DNA of 64,000 nucleotides from NCBI RefSeq assembly GCF_905220415.1, contig NC_059552.1, forward strand, positions 3,239,001 to 3,303,000. The letters run 5' to 3'. The notes under the pieces are model-generated. The model had not been told where the DNA came from. It saw only the letters and a list, made by a program, of their open reading frames with translations, and did no database searches. Positions 48,790-58,826 of the stretch are shown piece after piece. Positions within the stretch are counted from its first letter, which is position 1, and each line of letters opens with the position of its first letter. This stretch comes from Colias croceus. Its lineage: Eukaryota > Arthropoda > Insecta > Lepidoptera > Pieridae. A program made the position numbers and the translations under genes.

Positions 48790-51696
48790 GTGGACTTTTG
48801 TAACATCCGGGGGCTGCACACTAATTTAAACGCCGTCCACTACCATCTTGAGACGGCTAAGCCGGCCTTGCTCTTCCTGACTGAGACTCAGATATCAACT
48901 CCGGCCGACGTATCTTATCTCACATACCCTGGTTTTAAGCTGGAGCATACTTTTGCACCGCGTGCCGGGGTATGCGCATACGTTAGGGAAGATATCTGTT
49001 GTCGACGTCTTGGCACCCTTGAAGGTGAGGATCTGTCCATTATCTGGCTGCATATTGACTGCGGCGACCACCCTCGCGTCTATGCTTGCCTGTACAGATC
49101 CCACAGCGGGAATACTGGTACCGACCGTTTATTTGAGCACATCCAAGAGATGATCGACACTTTGCTTGTACAGTTCCCTTCTGCGGAGCTTGTGGTTTTA
49201 GGCGATTTCAATGCCCACCACGTTGAATGGCTTGGGTCGCGTACAACTGACCACGCGGGACGAACTGTGCACGATTTCGCTCTAGCCTATGGCCTAACAC
49301 AGCTGGTCTCATCGCCTACGCGAATACCGGATGTGGAGGGCCATACTCCCTCTCTTCTGGATCTTCTGCTGACCACACATCCCGAGAACTATCAGGTCTC
49401 CGTCGTGGCCCCACTGGGGTCATCAGACCATTGCCTGATACGGAGTATGGTGCCACTTACGGGTTCGAAACAGCAGACACCTGCAGCTCGACGCCGTGTG
49501 TGGCACTACAAGTCGGCAGACTGGGACGGAATGCGTGGTTTTTTCGCTTCCTACCCATGGGGGCCTGTTTGCTTCTCCTCGGAGGATCCCAACGCTTGTG
49601 CTGAGTCTATCACTGACGTGGTACTGCAGGGTATGGAACTATTTGTGCCATACTCTGTTGTGCCCGTCGGTGGCAAATCCAAGCCTTGGTTTGGACGTTC
49701 CTGTAACATGGCGTCTCGCCAGAAACAGGAACTTTTTCAAGCCTGGGTTGCAGCAACGGCGTGTCGCGATCCAAGCGTTGGTCTCATCAGGAAGAAGTAC
49801 AACTTTGCCTCCAGATCCTACAAAAGAGAAATCGCTAGGGCTAAATCTAGTTATATTGGTGCACTTGGCGATAGACTAACGCGACTTCCTTCGGGAACAA
49901 GGGCGTTTTGGTCCCTCGCCAAGGCCATCCAAGGTAACTTCTGTCGTTCATCCTTTCCACCTTTGCACAAGGACGAAGACTCTCTGGCCCATTCCGCTAA
50001 AGAGAAAGCCGAACTCTTGGGCGCTCTCTTTGCTAGGAACTCGACGCTTGATGACAGGGGAAAGACACCGCCGACCATCCCGCGGTGCAACTATTCAATG
50101 GCGGATATACGTTTCACACAACGTGCCGTTCGAAACGCTCTCTTTTCCCTTGACATCCATAAGTCGACAGGGCCGGATGGAGTCTCCCCTATTGTGCTTA
50201 GGACATGTGCTCCTGAGTTGGCACCGGTTGTAACGCGTCTTTTTCGGCTCTCTTACGCCAAAGGCATTGTTCCGAATTCGTGGAAGACTGCTCTTGTCCA
50301 CCCAATCCCTAAAAAAGGCGATCGCTCAAATCCATCTAACTACAGACCGATCGCCATCACTTCTTTACTCTCCAAAATAATGGAATCCATTATTAACAGC
50401 CAGCTCATGAGGTATCTGGAGGAGAACCAGTTGTTAAGCGACCGGCAATACGGTTTCCGTAGTGGTCGCTCGACTGGTGATCTTTTGGTGTACCTCACTC
50501 ACAGATGGGCGGAGGCGGTTGAGAGTAAAGGGGAGGCATTGGCTGTAAGTTTGGATGTAGCGAAAGCCTTCGATCGGGTCTGGCACAAGGCACTTCTAGC
50601 GAAATTACCATCTTTCGGACTTCCTGCGAGGTTATGCGATTGGGTTGCCAGCTTCCTGGAAGAGAGGAGCATTAAGGTCGTAATCGACGGTTCTTGCTCT
50701 AAGCCTCTTCATGTGAACGCTGGTGTCCCACAAGGCTGCGTGCTATCTCCTACACTGTTTCTTCTGCATATCAATGATTTGTTACAAATCAGTAACATTC
50801 ATTGCTATGCAGACGACAGTACGGGGGATGCTCTTTATCCCGGCCGTGCAAACACCTCAAAGGAAAGCCTCAATGAGAGTCGAAACAAACTTGTGTCTGA
50901 AGTCGAGTCTTCTCTCCAAGAAGTCTCGGATTGGGGCGAACTTAATCTTGTCGAGTTCAATCCCCTAAAGACACAGGTTTGCGCGTTCACCGCTAAAAAG
51001 ACCCCATTTGTCGTAGAACCTCGGTTTAAGAGTACTCCCCTTAGTATATCGCCGAAAATCGGAATCCTCGGAGTTGAAATCTCGAGTGACGTTCAATTCC
51101 GCAGTCATTTGGAAGCGAAGGCTAAATTAGCCTCGAAAAAACTTGGTGTGCTCAGTAGATCGAGACAGTACTTCAAGCCGGCCCACCGACTTCAGCTGTA
51201 CAAGGCTCAGGTGCGACCGCATATGGAGTATTGTTCTCATCTCTGGGCCGGAGCCCCACAGTATCAACTCCTTCCTCTTGACCGCATCCAACGTCGAGCA
51301 GCTCGAATTGTCGATGACCGTAGGCTTTCCGATAGGCTCGATCCACTGTCAGTGCGGAGAGACGTTGCGTCTCTCTGTATACTGTACAGAATCTACTATG
51401 GGGAGTGCTCTGAGGAATTGTTCCACCTTTTACCAGCCGCACAGTTCCACCACCGGACCTCACGCCGTAAAAACCAGTTCCATCCGCACCATCTGGATGG
51501 TTGGCGCTCCACCACTGTCCGTTTCACCCGCAACTTCCTTCCGCGTACGGTGAAACTGTGGAACGATCTGCCACCTGCGGTGTTCCCGAACAACTACGAC
51601 ATTGGGGCCTTCAAGAAAAGAGCGTATTTGTCCATTAAAGGCCGGCAAAGCACCTGTAACACTCCTTGTGTTACAAGTGTTTATGGGCGGTGGTGA
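48790..51696 (+). CDS. Endonuclease/reverse transcriptase polyprotein of LINE2, no ATG start
   Basis: Open for 968 codons. Endonuclease motifs: NIRGLH (5-10), TETQI (31-35), GDFNAHH (138-144) and SSDHCLI (211-217). Reverse transcriptase motifs: SNYRPIAITS, SLDVAKAFDRVWH (587-599, with D589), NAGVPQGCVLSPTLF (643-657) and YADDS (673-677). YCSHLWAG lies near the C-terminus. The frame is open upstream of the GTG at 48790 only to a TAA at 48709-48711, with no in-frame ATG; in LINE1 the ATG lies about 24 residues before NIRGLH. The initiator was therefore probably lost by 5' truncation although every domain is intact. The protein resembles LINE1 throughout but is a distinct family. Confidence 0.93.
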   Translation: MDFCNIRGLHTNLNAVHYHLETAKPALLFLTETQISTPADVSYLTYPGFKLEHTFAPRAGVCAYVREDICCRRLGTLEGEDLSIIWLHIDCGDHPRVYACLYRSHSGNTGTDRLFEHIQEMIDTLLVQFPSAELVVLGDFNAHHVEWLGSRTTDHAGRTVHDFALAYGLTQLVSSPTRIPDVEGHTPSLLDLLLTTHPENYQVSVVAPLGSSDHCLIRSMVPLTGSKQQTPAARRRVWHYKSADWDGMRGFFASYPWGPVCFSSEDPNACAESITDVVLQGMELFVPYSVVPVGGKSKPWFGRSCNMASRQKQELFQAWVAATACRDPSVGLIRKKYNFASRSYKREIARAKSSYIGALGDRLTRLPSGTRAFWSLAKAIQGNFCRSSFPPLHKDEDSLAHSAKEKAELLGALFARNSTLDDRGKTPPTIPRCNYSMADIRFTQRAVRNALFSLDIHKSTGPDGVSPIVLRTCAPELAPVVTRLFRLSYAKGIVPNSWKTALVHPIPKKGDRSNPSNYRPIAITSLLSKIMESIINSQLMRYLEENQLLSDRQYGFRSGRSTGDLLVYLTHRWAEAVESKGEALAVSLDVAKAFDRVWHKALLAKLPSFGLPARLCDWVASFLEERSIKVVIDGSCSKPLHVNAGVPQGCVLSPTLFLLHINDLLQISNIHCYADDSTGDALYPGRANTSKESLNESRNKLVSEVESSLQEVSDWGELNLVEFNPLKTQVCAFTAKKTPFVVEPRFKSTPLSISPKIGILGVEISSDVQFRSHLEAKAKLASKKLGVLSRSRQYFKPAHRLQLYKAQVRPHMEYCSHLWAGAPQYQLLPLDRIQRRAARIVDDRRLSDRLDPLSVRRDVASLCILYRIYYGECSEELFHLLPAAQFHHRTSRRKNQFHPHHLDGWRSTTVRFTRNFLPRTVKLWNDLPPAVFPNNYDIGAFKKRAYLSIKGRQSTCNTPCVTSVYGRW
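51654..51675 (+). repeat. Stem-loop in the LINE2 3' end
   Basis: TGTAACAC and GTGTTACA pair perfectly around a 5-base loop (CTGTAACACTCCTTGTGTTA...). The stem is preserved in the truncated copy near 61838-61859. It overlaps the last codons and lies upstream of the CTTAACATCAGG core. Confidence 0.75.
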
Positions 51697-51768
51697 CCAC
51701 TTAACATCAGGTGGCCCACCTGCTCCTTTGCTTGCTCTGACATAAAAAAAAAAAAAAAAAAAAAAAAT

Positions 51769-51959
51769 CTCCCTTTGTATTTTCCATACTTAATACTGTA
51801 TGTTAATTTTCCATGTATAATAAATCTTAGGGTGTTTATCATTCATAAAATAAACAAAACATTTGCTTTCTGGTGTGGTGGTTACAACTGTGGTATAATA
51901 GTGGTATATTCTTTGTAGTTTTCTTTTCTTATTTCTAGTGTTTTTTGTTTTCTCTCAAC
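51769..51959. other. AT-rich spacer
   Basis: No supported feature. Confidence 0.4.
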
Positions 51960-52160
51960 AAATTATAATATATTGAAAATGTGTTCCAACGAAGTGAGGA
52001 GTGGGGGCTGGTGACGTAAAATACAGGTAATTTTTATTACCTAGTTTAGGCACCAGTCTCACACTTATTTATATGTACTGAAAATGTGTAAACTTATTTA
52101 TATATCTGATGTTAGAGAATAAACTCTTTTTTTATTTTATTTATTTATTTATTTATAGAA
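51960..52160 (+). mobile_element. LINE 3' tail with (TTTA)n end
   Basis: GGGGCTGGTGACGTAAAATA, GGCACCAGTCTCACACTTAT and AGAGAATAAACTCTTTTTTT run into TTTATTTATTTATTTATA. The structure (3' UTR-like sequence, AATAAA, short tandem tail) fits a 5'-truncated LINE. No ORF remains. The left edge is approximate. Confidence 0.5.
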
Positions 52161-52302
52161 ATGCAAATAGTAGGTTCATCTACACAGAACGATCTACAGA
52201 TACTTTGTAATCACGAAATTGTATAAAGATTTATATAGAAAACAAAATATTAATTATTTTAAAACCTTAATAAATTAAGCAATCTTTAATACATATAACT
52301 TA

Positions 52303-52480
52303 CTAGCTGCGTCCCCGCGGTTTTACCCGCGAGCCAGGCCTGCCAGCCAGGAGCGATATAATATAGCCTTCCTCGATAAACATGGGCTATCTAACACCGA
52401 AAGAATTTTTCAAATCGGACGAGTACTTTCTGAGATCAGCGTGTAAAAACAAACTCTAAAGCTTAGCTATTATATATTAT
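52303..52480 (-). mobile_element. Helitron-like element (cluster copy 1)
   Basis: GTTTGTTTG-family copy on the minus strand. It ends GGGTAAAACCGCGGGGACGC, AGCTAG, with A outside; the TC end near 52480 is degenerate. Confidence 0.75.
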
Positions 52481-52484
52481 AGTA

Positions 52485-52657
52485 CTAGCGGTCTGCCCCG
52501 GCTTCACCCGTGGTACATGTTTACGTTTTCTCTCCGTAAGAACCATCCTCGTACTTCAAGGAATATTAAAAAAAAAGAATTAACGAAATCGGTTCAGCCG
52601 TTCTCGAGTTATGCGCTTACCAGCACATTTTGCGATTCATTTTTATAGTATAGAAGA
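52485..52657 (-). mobile_element. Helitron-like element (cluster copy 2), ACCACGGG family
   Basis: On the minus strand it runs from TCTTCTATACTATAAAAATG to CACGGGTGAAGCCGGGGCAG, ACCGCTAG. A and T lie at the two junctions. Confidence 0.8.
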
Positions 52658-52692
52658 TATTATATAATATTATGATTTTGCTTTATACAATA

Positions 52693-52919
52693 CTAGCTTT
52701 CCACCCGCGGCATCGCCCGCGCAGAAGAAAGAAAAACTCGCATAGTTCCCGTTCCCGTGGGATTTCCGGGATAAAACCTATCCTATGTCCTTTCTCGGGT
52801 ATCAAAATATCTCTATACCAAATTTCATGCAAATTGGTTCAGTAGTTAAGGCGTGATTGAGTAACAGACAGACAGACAGACAGACAGAGTTACTTTCGCA
52901 TTTATAATATTAGTATGGA
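52693..52919 (-). mobile_element. Helitron-like element (cluster copy 3), (GTCT)n family
   Basis: On the minus strand it runs from TCCATACTAATATTATAAAT with five GTCT units to GCGCGGGCGATGCCGCGGGT, GGAAAGCTAG. A and T at the junctions. Confidence 0.85.
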
Positions 52920-54445
52920 TATAACTCATTCAATTAATTGAAATTTGGTCCGTTAATCACGGATAAAGTATTATTTTGTAAGTAATGGAAAATTTGGAGT
53001 CGTCTACGCATAAAAGTTGTCCCTCAGAAATAATGAATACCCCTTTGATAAAATTAAGTGAAGATTCATGTCCCTTGGTAAGGGGGACTTTATACAACAT
53101 CCGCGTACCATTTTTATACGACTGTCCAAAAGGGTGCATTGTTTTTGGAATCTTTTCTGTATTCACACAATTACTTCTGAAAGCCTGAACTTATTGTTTG
53201 TTTTTGGTTTTTTAAAAGAACTAAAATAAGTTAAAATAGGAGGATAGTCTTATCATAATCATATTTCGATATCTTATATCTAACTAAATAAATAATCGAA
53301 AGCTTTTGTAGCACCCTATCTACCATATAACAGCTTTCATCAGCTTGTATAGAGCTAAATAATATGAATGAATGAAGTAAATACTATGTAGTTATGTAGA
53401 ATCATTTTTATAATAATATTTGTCTTCTTTACACACCTTTACTTTCTGTACGTATGTGGTTTGGAAAACGACAATAAATAATATAATGGCGTTCATAAAT
53501 TATAACCAGGAAAGCTTTTGTTCCTGTTTTTGCCATAAAAATATCCTTCTTATACAAACGAAGAAAAACACACATAACATATTTTAGACAATGTCCAGTC
53601 TCATTTAACACTTAGGTTCTACTTCATATATCATTTCCTTAGATATCTATTTAACTGGTTGACTTTGATTAATGTATCTCGCAAAAACCGGGATGCCGGG
53701 TTGCGTAATATGAGAGATGTGGAAAATAATAAGGGAACAATATTCTATTTGACACATTATTAATTAGCATCCACTGTTTACTTGAAACTTATTTGCTGAA
53801 GATTCATTATCTGCTTGAATCGTTTCAATTTAATAACAATATTAATTAATAACAACGAGGTAAATGTATATTTAAATTTTATATGATAAATATATATAAT
53901 CTATACAATATTGTGTAAAACTAAGTATATTATGTGTGTCAATTGCTGTTCGTTAGTCTCACTTAAACTCGAGAATGGCTGGGTCAATTTTGGTTTTAAA
54001 ATGTTTGTGTCCAAGGAGGGTTCAAACGGCGAGAGACAAAAACATAAGGAACGGGTGACACGAAGTTGAGTCTGAATCTATTTCTTTTTATAGAAATGTG
54101 AATAAATAAAGTTTGTTTAAGAAAAGTTACTCTACGTAGAAATTACCATATTGGAGGTAGGATCTGCTTCGTCTCGTAAAATAATAGGGAAATACTGAGA
54201 TATAATTTATTTATATGGATTACCGTCTTTACTACGTCAGTAATAAATTTTATCCAGTAGTATTTATTTACATAGGACGACAGATTTCTTAAGATAACTT
54301 TACCACGATTCATCGGAACAAAACATAAAATATGGTTGGCATTTGGTTTTCGATTGATTATTATTTGCCCAAAGTCTTCAATAATTGGCATTTATTTAGC
54401 AACGCACTTCTTAAAGTTTTATCTGTGGTTTATGTTATAAAAAGA
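52920..54445. other. AT-rich stretch, nothing recognised
   Basis: ORFs of 60-82 codons (52957-53166 minus, 52985-53188 plus, 53429-53611 minus, 54143-54391 minus) lack motifs. Confidence 0.45.
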
Positions 54446-54556
54446 GCGTGTGTGCCGAGCACACGTGTCAGAAGTGAAACTTCTTTGACAAGATTCAAAG
54501 ATACCAAAATCGTCGCCATACTCCATGAAGTACGATAATAACGCCATGACGCGACT
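54446..54556. repeat. Interspersed repeat copy, GAAGTGAAACTTCTTTGACAAG family
   Basis: GTGTGTGCCGAGCACACGTG, CAGAAGTGAAACTTCTTTGA and TACCAAAATCGTCGCC match 2814-2921. The unit probably extends to GGATACATCGCCCATTTTTG (about 54573), because the inverse of that motif appears at 58320-58345. Confidence 0.65.
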
Positions 54557-54796
54557 GGAATTATAGTTCAGGATACATCGCCCATTTTTGCAAGTGACTA
54601 CTATCAAGCTAATTTTCCGTTTGTAGCTTTATTTTGATGAGACGCCCAATAATTTCGTGTACGAAAGTCTCGATTGTGGTAGCTAACAGAGATAACAAGG
54701 ATAAAAATTTTTGATTTGATGGTTCTCCAATATTTATTACTAACTGAATTATTTTTTGTTCAATCTCAAGATAATTACCTAAATTATTCGAAAAAA
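54557..54796. other. AT-rich spacer
   Basis: Nothing beyond the possible extension of the repeat to the left. Confidence 0.35.
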
Positions 54797-54845
54797 CTAG
54801 CTGTTGCCCGCGACTTCGTCCGCGATTAGGTCGTTTTTCGTCATT
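54797..54845 (-). mobile_element. Helitron-like 3' end fragment
   Basis: CTAGCTGTTGCCCGCGACTT and CGTCCGCG are the inverse of a Helitron-like 3' end (CGCGGAC...CGCGGGC then CTAG). The rest of the element is not recognised. Confidence 0.5.
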
Positions 54846-55099
54846 CGTCGTTTAAAAAAAATACGTGACACTTTATTTTAAAATTTTCTTAATTATTGTC
54901 TCTTATAAAATTTAACTACATTAAAATTGAACACTCTGATAAGAAAATCTTAAAATCTGAAGAAAACATGAATGTGGTTTAAATTCTACATTACTTAGTA
55001 TCAAATAATAATCTAAATTAAATGTAGATTAACAGTTTGAGCACACCATTATAGAATATTATGTACCTAAGTATTAAATTACGTTAGTTTACATAGTAA
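54846..55099. other. AT-rich spacer
   Basis: Nothing seen. Confidence 0.35.
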
Positions 55100-55330
55100 C
55101 TTTACTAAAAACACGATGACTATCTTTCGCGCTCGATACCACAAACTAAGCATGTTTGTGGTACGTGGCCCGCGTCACTTGACCCCCCGCGAGTTCCCCT
55201 CCGTTGCTATGCGAAAATACATTCGTCGCCCTACTGTAGGAAAAATTGTAATACTGTGGCCTGGGCGTTATAACACGTCCAGGGAGTTCCTGAGTGCCGA
55301 TATCACCATCTTGAGGAAAAGCTTCTAATG
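55100..55330. other. GC-rich island, open 70-codon frame, unidentified
   Basis: A sharply GC-rich 200-bp block in AT-rich DNA. The plus frame from ATG 55116 codes 70 residues with many arginines; I recognise no domain. TACCACAAAC (55137-55146) and GTTTGTGGTA (55154-55163) form a perfect 10-bp hairpin at its start. No copy is seen elsewhere in the window. Candidates are a transposon piece, a conserved element or an exon relic. Confidence 0.3.
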
Positions 55331-56502
55331 TCGATTTAAAACTGCATACATACGAATTAACCTGTTCTAAAATTGTGAAATGAGTTCAGTTTTAAATTTG
55401 AGAAATATTGATTTCTTGATTTGAGTGGAATACCACTATTCGTTGTAGTCGAATACAAAATATATTTAAACAAACTTAGGTTGGCCTTCAGGCAAAAGGG
55501 ATCCTATCAAATGGTAAACTTGACCTTGTATCTTAAAAGTAAGCATGAACGGATCTTCTGATAATTATTGAGCATCAAAGGATCATTTGAAACGCACTAC
55601 TATAAGAGCGAATATTGTCTAATAACAGTTTACATTGCACCACAGAATACATAATAGTAGCTAAACGCTAATTGCACAGTATGTTCCTCTAAAAGTAGTG
55701 ATTTTGTAAAAGGTTCCGGTGTATCTTCAAACGAAAGCCGACTCGCCTTACTACACTATAAAGCATTACAAAAAGGACATACTACGTTAATATCGCCTAT
55801 ACAAAAAATGATGAATGAATGTTACAATATACTTTGACTACTTTGACTGTTAGTTAAAGTTTATTTTTACTAACAACATGTAAATGAAATAATAATTACC
55901 AACGAACTAACCTTTTCCATAATACTTAACACGGCACATTTTTCAAATTATCTTGCTCAACTCTACTAAAAAAATTGAGGGTTTTGTTGGAACTATAATA
56001 TGTAAAAACTATGATATATCTAAACTACGATACAACTTGCATGCGGAAATGCTCATTAGGTACAATTGTGAATCTAAAGAATAACTAACATACTGTTCAA
56101 TTTTATTGAGCTGATGAATATCTTTTGCCTGGAAGAAATTACCGTCGCCTAACTATAATGTGTTTTCTTATAAAACCGTTACATAATTTATTTTATCTAC
56201 TTAAATAATGAAAATGATATATTTATAAAATATAAAACATATTATGTAAAATGATTAAAAATAAATAAATGAAGCAACTACGATTCAAAGAAAACATCTT
56301 TTTCAGTGTGAAAATGCTCTAAGCAATCCTGGATGATGAACTGTATATCATGTACCTACTCTGATCCCAGTACGGTCGGTACGTCGATAGCCATAACGAT
56401 AAATATTATAATCAGATAACCGCAAAGTCAAAATAAAACATTACTTGTAAAGTTGTGAGTGCAAAATTTACGTTTCATTTGGCAATAAAAATTTTTTCGG
56501 TA
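55331..56502. other. AT-rich stretch, nothing recognised
   Basis: AACTTGACCTTGTATC at about 55508 contains a nuclear-receptor-like TCAAGGTCA site in inverse. No other supported feature. Confidence 0.4.
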
Positions 56503-56776
56503 CTAAAACGTAGTAGTTTGATATGTGGTTGGCTGCCCCTCCTCTCCTTCCTGAAAAATATCCTCCAAAATTTCCCGAGATACTTCCAATGATTGAACCA
56601 TTGGACGTTGGACATTAACTTCAGTCAAAAATTGACGAAGCGGATGATTACTAATTTCCACTTAATCCTCGCTGCTACTGTCTTTATCATCAAATCATCA
56701 ATTTTCAAGTGGTGTAGTAAAAATATCAGCAGAAATCGTCTTCCAAAGGCGATATAATTTTATTAGCATTGAATCT
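56503..56776 (-). pseudogene. Decayed ORF, C-terminal part, possibly spliced
   Basis: On the minus strand one frame reads IKLYRLWKTISADIFTTPLE, two stops, FDDKDSSSED, one stop, VEISNHPLRQFLTEV and on through EILEDIFQEGEEGQ to TAG at 56503-56505. The codon-like composition and the acidic, serine-rich middle look like an old coding sequence with three nonsense changes. Just upstream TTTTTTTATTTACAG at the edge resembles a splice acceptor, and TTTGTAAGTAG about 55 bases further a donor. The protein is not recognised; a transposase C-terminus is one possibility. Confidence 0.4.
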
Positions 56777-57026
56777 GTAAATAAAAAAATTCAAAAGTTA
56801 ACTGTAAATCTATAAAAAAAACTACTTACAAATAAAATTTTATCAAAAACTTCTGTTCCCAATGCACCTCAAAATAATAAAAGAATCATTCATTTCATTT
56901 CATTTCAATAAATACCTGTAAATAACAACTTACCTTTTGTGGGAACGCATGATGGTGAAAATTCACAAAACACGAAGATTGCATTTGATATTTTTGGTTT
57001 TATGGCATTCAATTGCTTTATAAATA

Positions 57027-57221
57027 TCACTACATAGTATGAAAAAAGTCGCTTTCTGTGTCCCTATGTCCCTATGTCCCTTTGTATGCTTAAATCTTTA
57101 AAACTTCGCAACAGATTTTGATGCGGTTTTTTTAATAGATAGACTGATTCAAGAGGAAGGTTTTAGTACATAATTTATTAGGTTTTAGACAAAGCGGACG
57201 AAGCCGCGGGCGGTAAGCTAG
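57027..57221 (+). mobile_element. Helitron-like element with TCCCTATG repeat
   Basis: It starts TCACTACATAGTATGAAAAA, AGTCGCTTTCTGTG, followed by three near-copies of TCCCTATG. It ends GGACGAAGCCGCGGGCGGTA, AGCTAG. A before, T after. It is a different family from the GTCT ones but has the same end structure. Confidence 0.72.
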
Positions 57222-57507
57222 TAAATTTATAAAACACGAAGATTTTTAAAATTGTAACTAATGAACACAACAATATATTATTTATTTATTTATTATACTT
57301 TTTGGAACACAATCATTAGATTAACTGTAGATAATGGTGTCTATTTTTACTTAAAATAATAAACATCTACCCTCACTTTAAAAAAATGTAGTTTATTATT
57401 TACACGAAATATATCTTATAGGGAACGGAAGATATGGGTTAAAGAGTTAAATAAATAAATAACATAATTATATTTAAATTATTAATTTTTAACATTGTGT
57501 TCAGTAG
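57222..57507. other. AT-rich spacer
   Basis: Nothing recognised. Confidence 0.35.
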
Positions 57508-57850
57508 TGTTAACATGTAAATTGATTTGATTTTTACGAAATCTCATAGATGGCGCTGTTACAAAATTAACATTATACAACTTACATTCTTTAAGCTATG
57601 TTTCTCTTCCCAAGTTACTTAAATGGCATAATTTTTATAGTGTCAATATAGATATTGTCAAACAACATTTATATATGCGTCATTTGATTATTAATTTCCA
57701 ATAGTTAACGTGTAAATTGATTTGATTTTTATAACATTTAATAGATGGCGCTGTTTCTAATTTGTCTTTATACTACTAAATTCATTAAACTGTTTCTCTG
57801 CCCAAATTACGTAAATGACATAGTTTTTATTTTGTAAAGCTAGATAATAG
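57508..57850. repeat. Diverged tandem duplication, about 196-bp period
   Basis: GTAAATTGATTTGATTTTTA followed by TAGATGGCGCTGTT, TTTCTCT.CCCAA.TTAC and AAATG.CATA.TTTTTAT occurs at 57508-57655 and again at 57704-57850 in the same order. The motif TAGATGGCGCTGTT is the best conserved. Confidence 0.8.
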
Positions 57851-57929
57851 CATGGCTTACTCGAAACCAACATTTAAACATGAGTCTTTAGATTGTACGC
57901 TGTCGTAATACACGGAATACGTAAGAAAA

Positions 57930-58223
57930 ATAAAGGTTCACAGCTCCTCCCCCGTAGGTGATAGCTTGATAATATGTAGCCTATAGCCTCACCCGACCTG
58001 TTAGTAATATTCATGCAAAATTTGAAGTCAATCTATGCAGTACTTTTCGAGATTAGCTCGGACAAACATACAGACAAACAGACAAACAGACAAACAGACA
58101 AAAATTCTAAAAACTATGTTTTTGGCTTCTATATCGATTATAGATCACGGCCCAGGTATTCTTTTAAAAAAATATTCAATGTACAGTTTTGACTTTCCTA
58201 CGATTTTATTATATGTATATAGA
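57930..58223 (-). mobile_element. Helitron-like element, same family as 249-577
   Basis: On the minus strand it begins TCTATATACATATAATAAAA. It holds five GTCTGTTT-like units (58067-58100), a CCTGGGCCGTGATC region and an ATTACTAACAGGTCGGGTGA stretch. The CTAG end near 57930 is lost or diverged, so that boundary is approximate. Confidence 0.6.
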
Positions 58224-58312
58224 TATTTGTCCTACAAAATCTATGGTTGGTTCAAAGAGTCCCCCTTTCCAAAGTGTATCGATAACGAGGTCATCATAAA
58301 TGATTACTAATA

Positions 58313-58380
58313 AGCTGATCACTTGAAAAATGGGCGATGTATCATGTACTAGAAATTTTACTCTCAACGCGCCTATAGAA
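58313..58380 (-). repeat. Fragment of the GAAGTGAAACTTC repeat family
   Basis: ATCACTTGAAAAATGGGCGATGTATC-like sequence is the inverse of the block downstream of 54556 (GGATACATCGCCCATTTTTG, CAAGTGA). Confidence 0.5.
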
Positions 58381-58826
58381 GTTTGAATTGAAAAATATAA
58401 GCTTTCAAATATTTAATTGACATGTCCGAACAAATGTCTCTTTTCGCATCATCTCATCAATAACTTTGAGCAACAAATAAGCAAATATTTGACTACCTCA
58501 AAGAAATCTCAGGCCCCGGGCATTATTGTGGCGGAACGGAAAAACATTATGTAAATGGGATTCGTGAAAGAGCACGTTTTATTCGAGATCAGAATGGGCT
58601 ATTCTTTGTCGCAAGGGCTGAAGGGCACGACGGTCATTTCAACGTATTATGGGTAATAAAAGAATAATACACTCGACTCTTAGTCAGTAGTCTTCAGTCG
58701 TGTATAATGTATACTTAATGTATATGCAATAAATTGTAGACCTAGAAGTACCACTAGTAAAATTCGAAATGAAAATTGATGATTTTATTGCTTTAAAAAA
58801 ATCACGTAATATCACCAAAGCATGAA
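58381..58826. other. Mixed-composition stretch, nothing recognised
   Basis: CAGGCCCCGGGCATTATTGT and GCAAGGGCTGAAGGGCACGA make a less AT-rich patch at 58510-58650 with no clear ORF. Confidence 0.35.

Larger units (their letters stand above)
48728..51768 (+). mobile_element. LINE2: non-LTR retrotransposon, CR1/Jockey group, 5'-truncated
   Basis: GC-rich sequence begins near 48728 and ends in a run of A at 51745-51768. It holds one ORF and a short 3' UTR with CACTTAACATCAGGTGGCCC. The 5' edge lies only about 60 bases before the conserved endonuclease start, with no leader, so the copy is truncated just upstream of its ORF. ATCTC occurs at both junctions, too short to prove a target duplication. 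A 150-base 3' sister copy is at 61785-61934. Confidence 0.93.

Noticed and set aside
48895..51648. ORFs of 60-136 codons on both strands
   Set aside because: Alternative frames of the LINE2 polyprotein.
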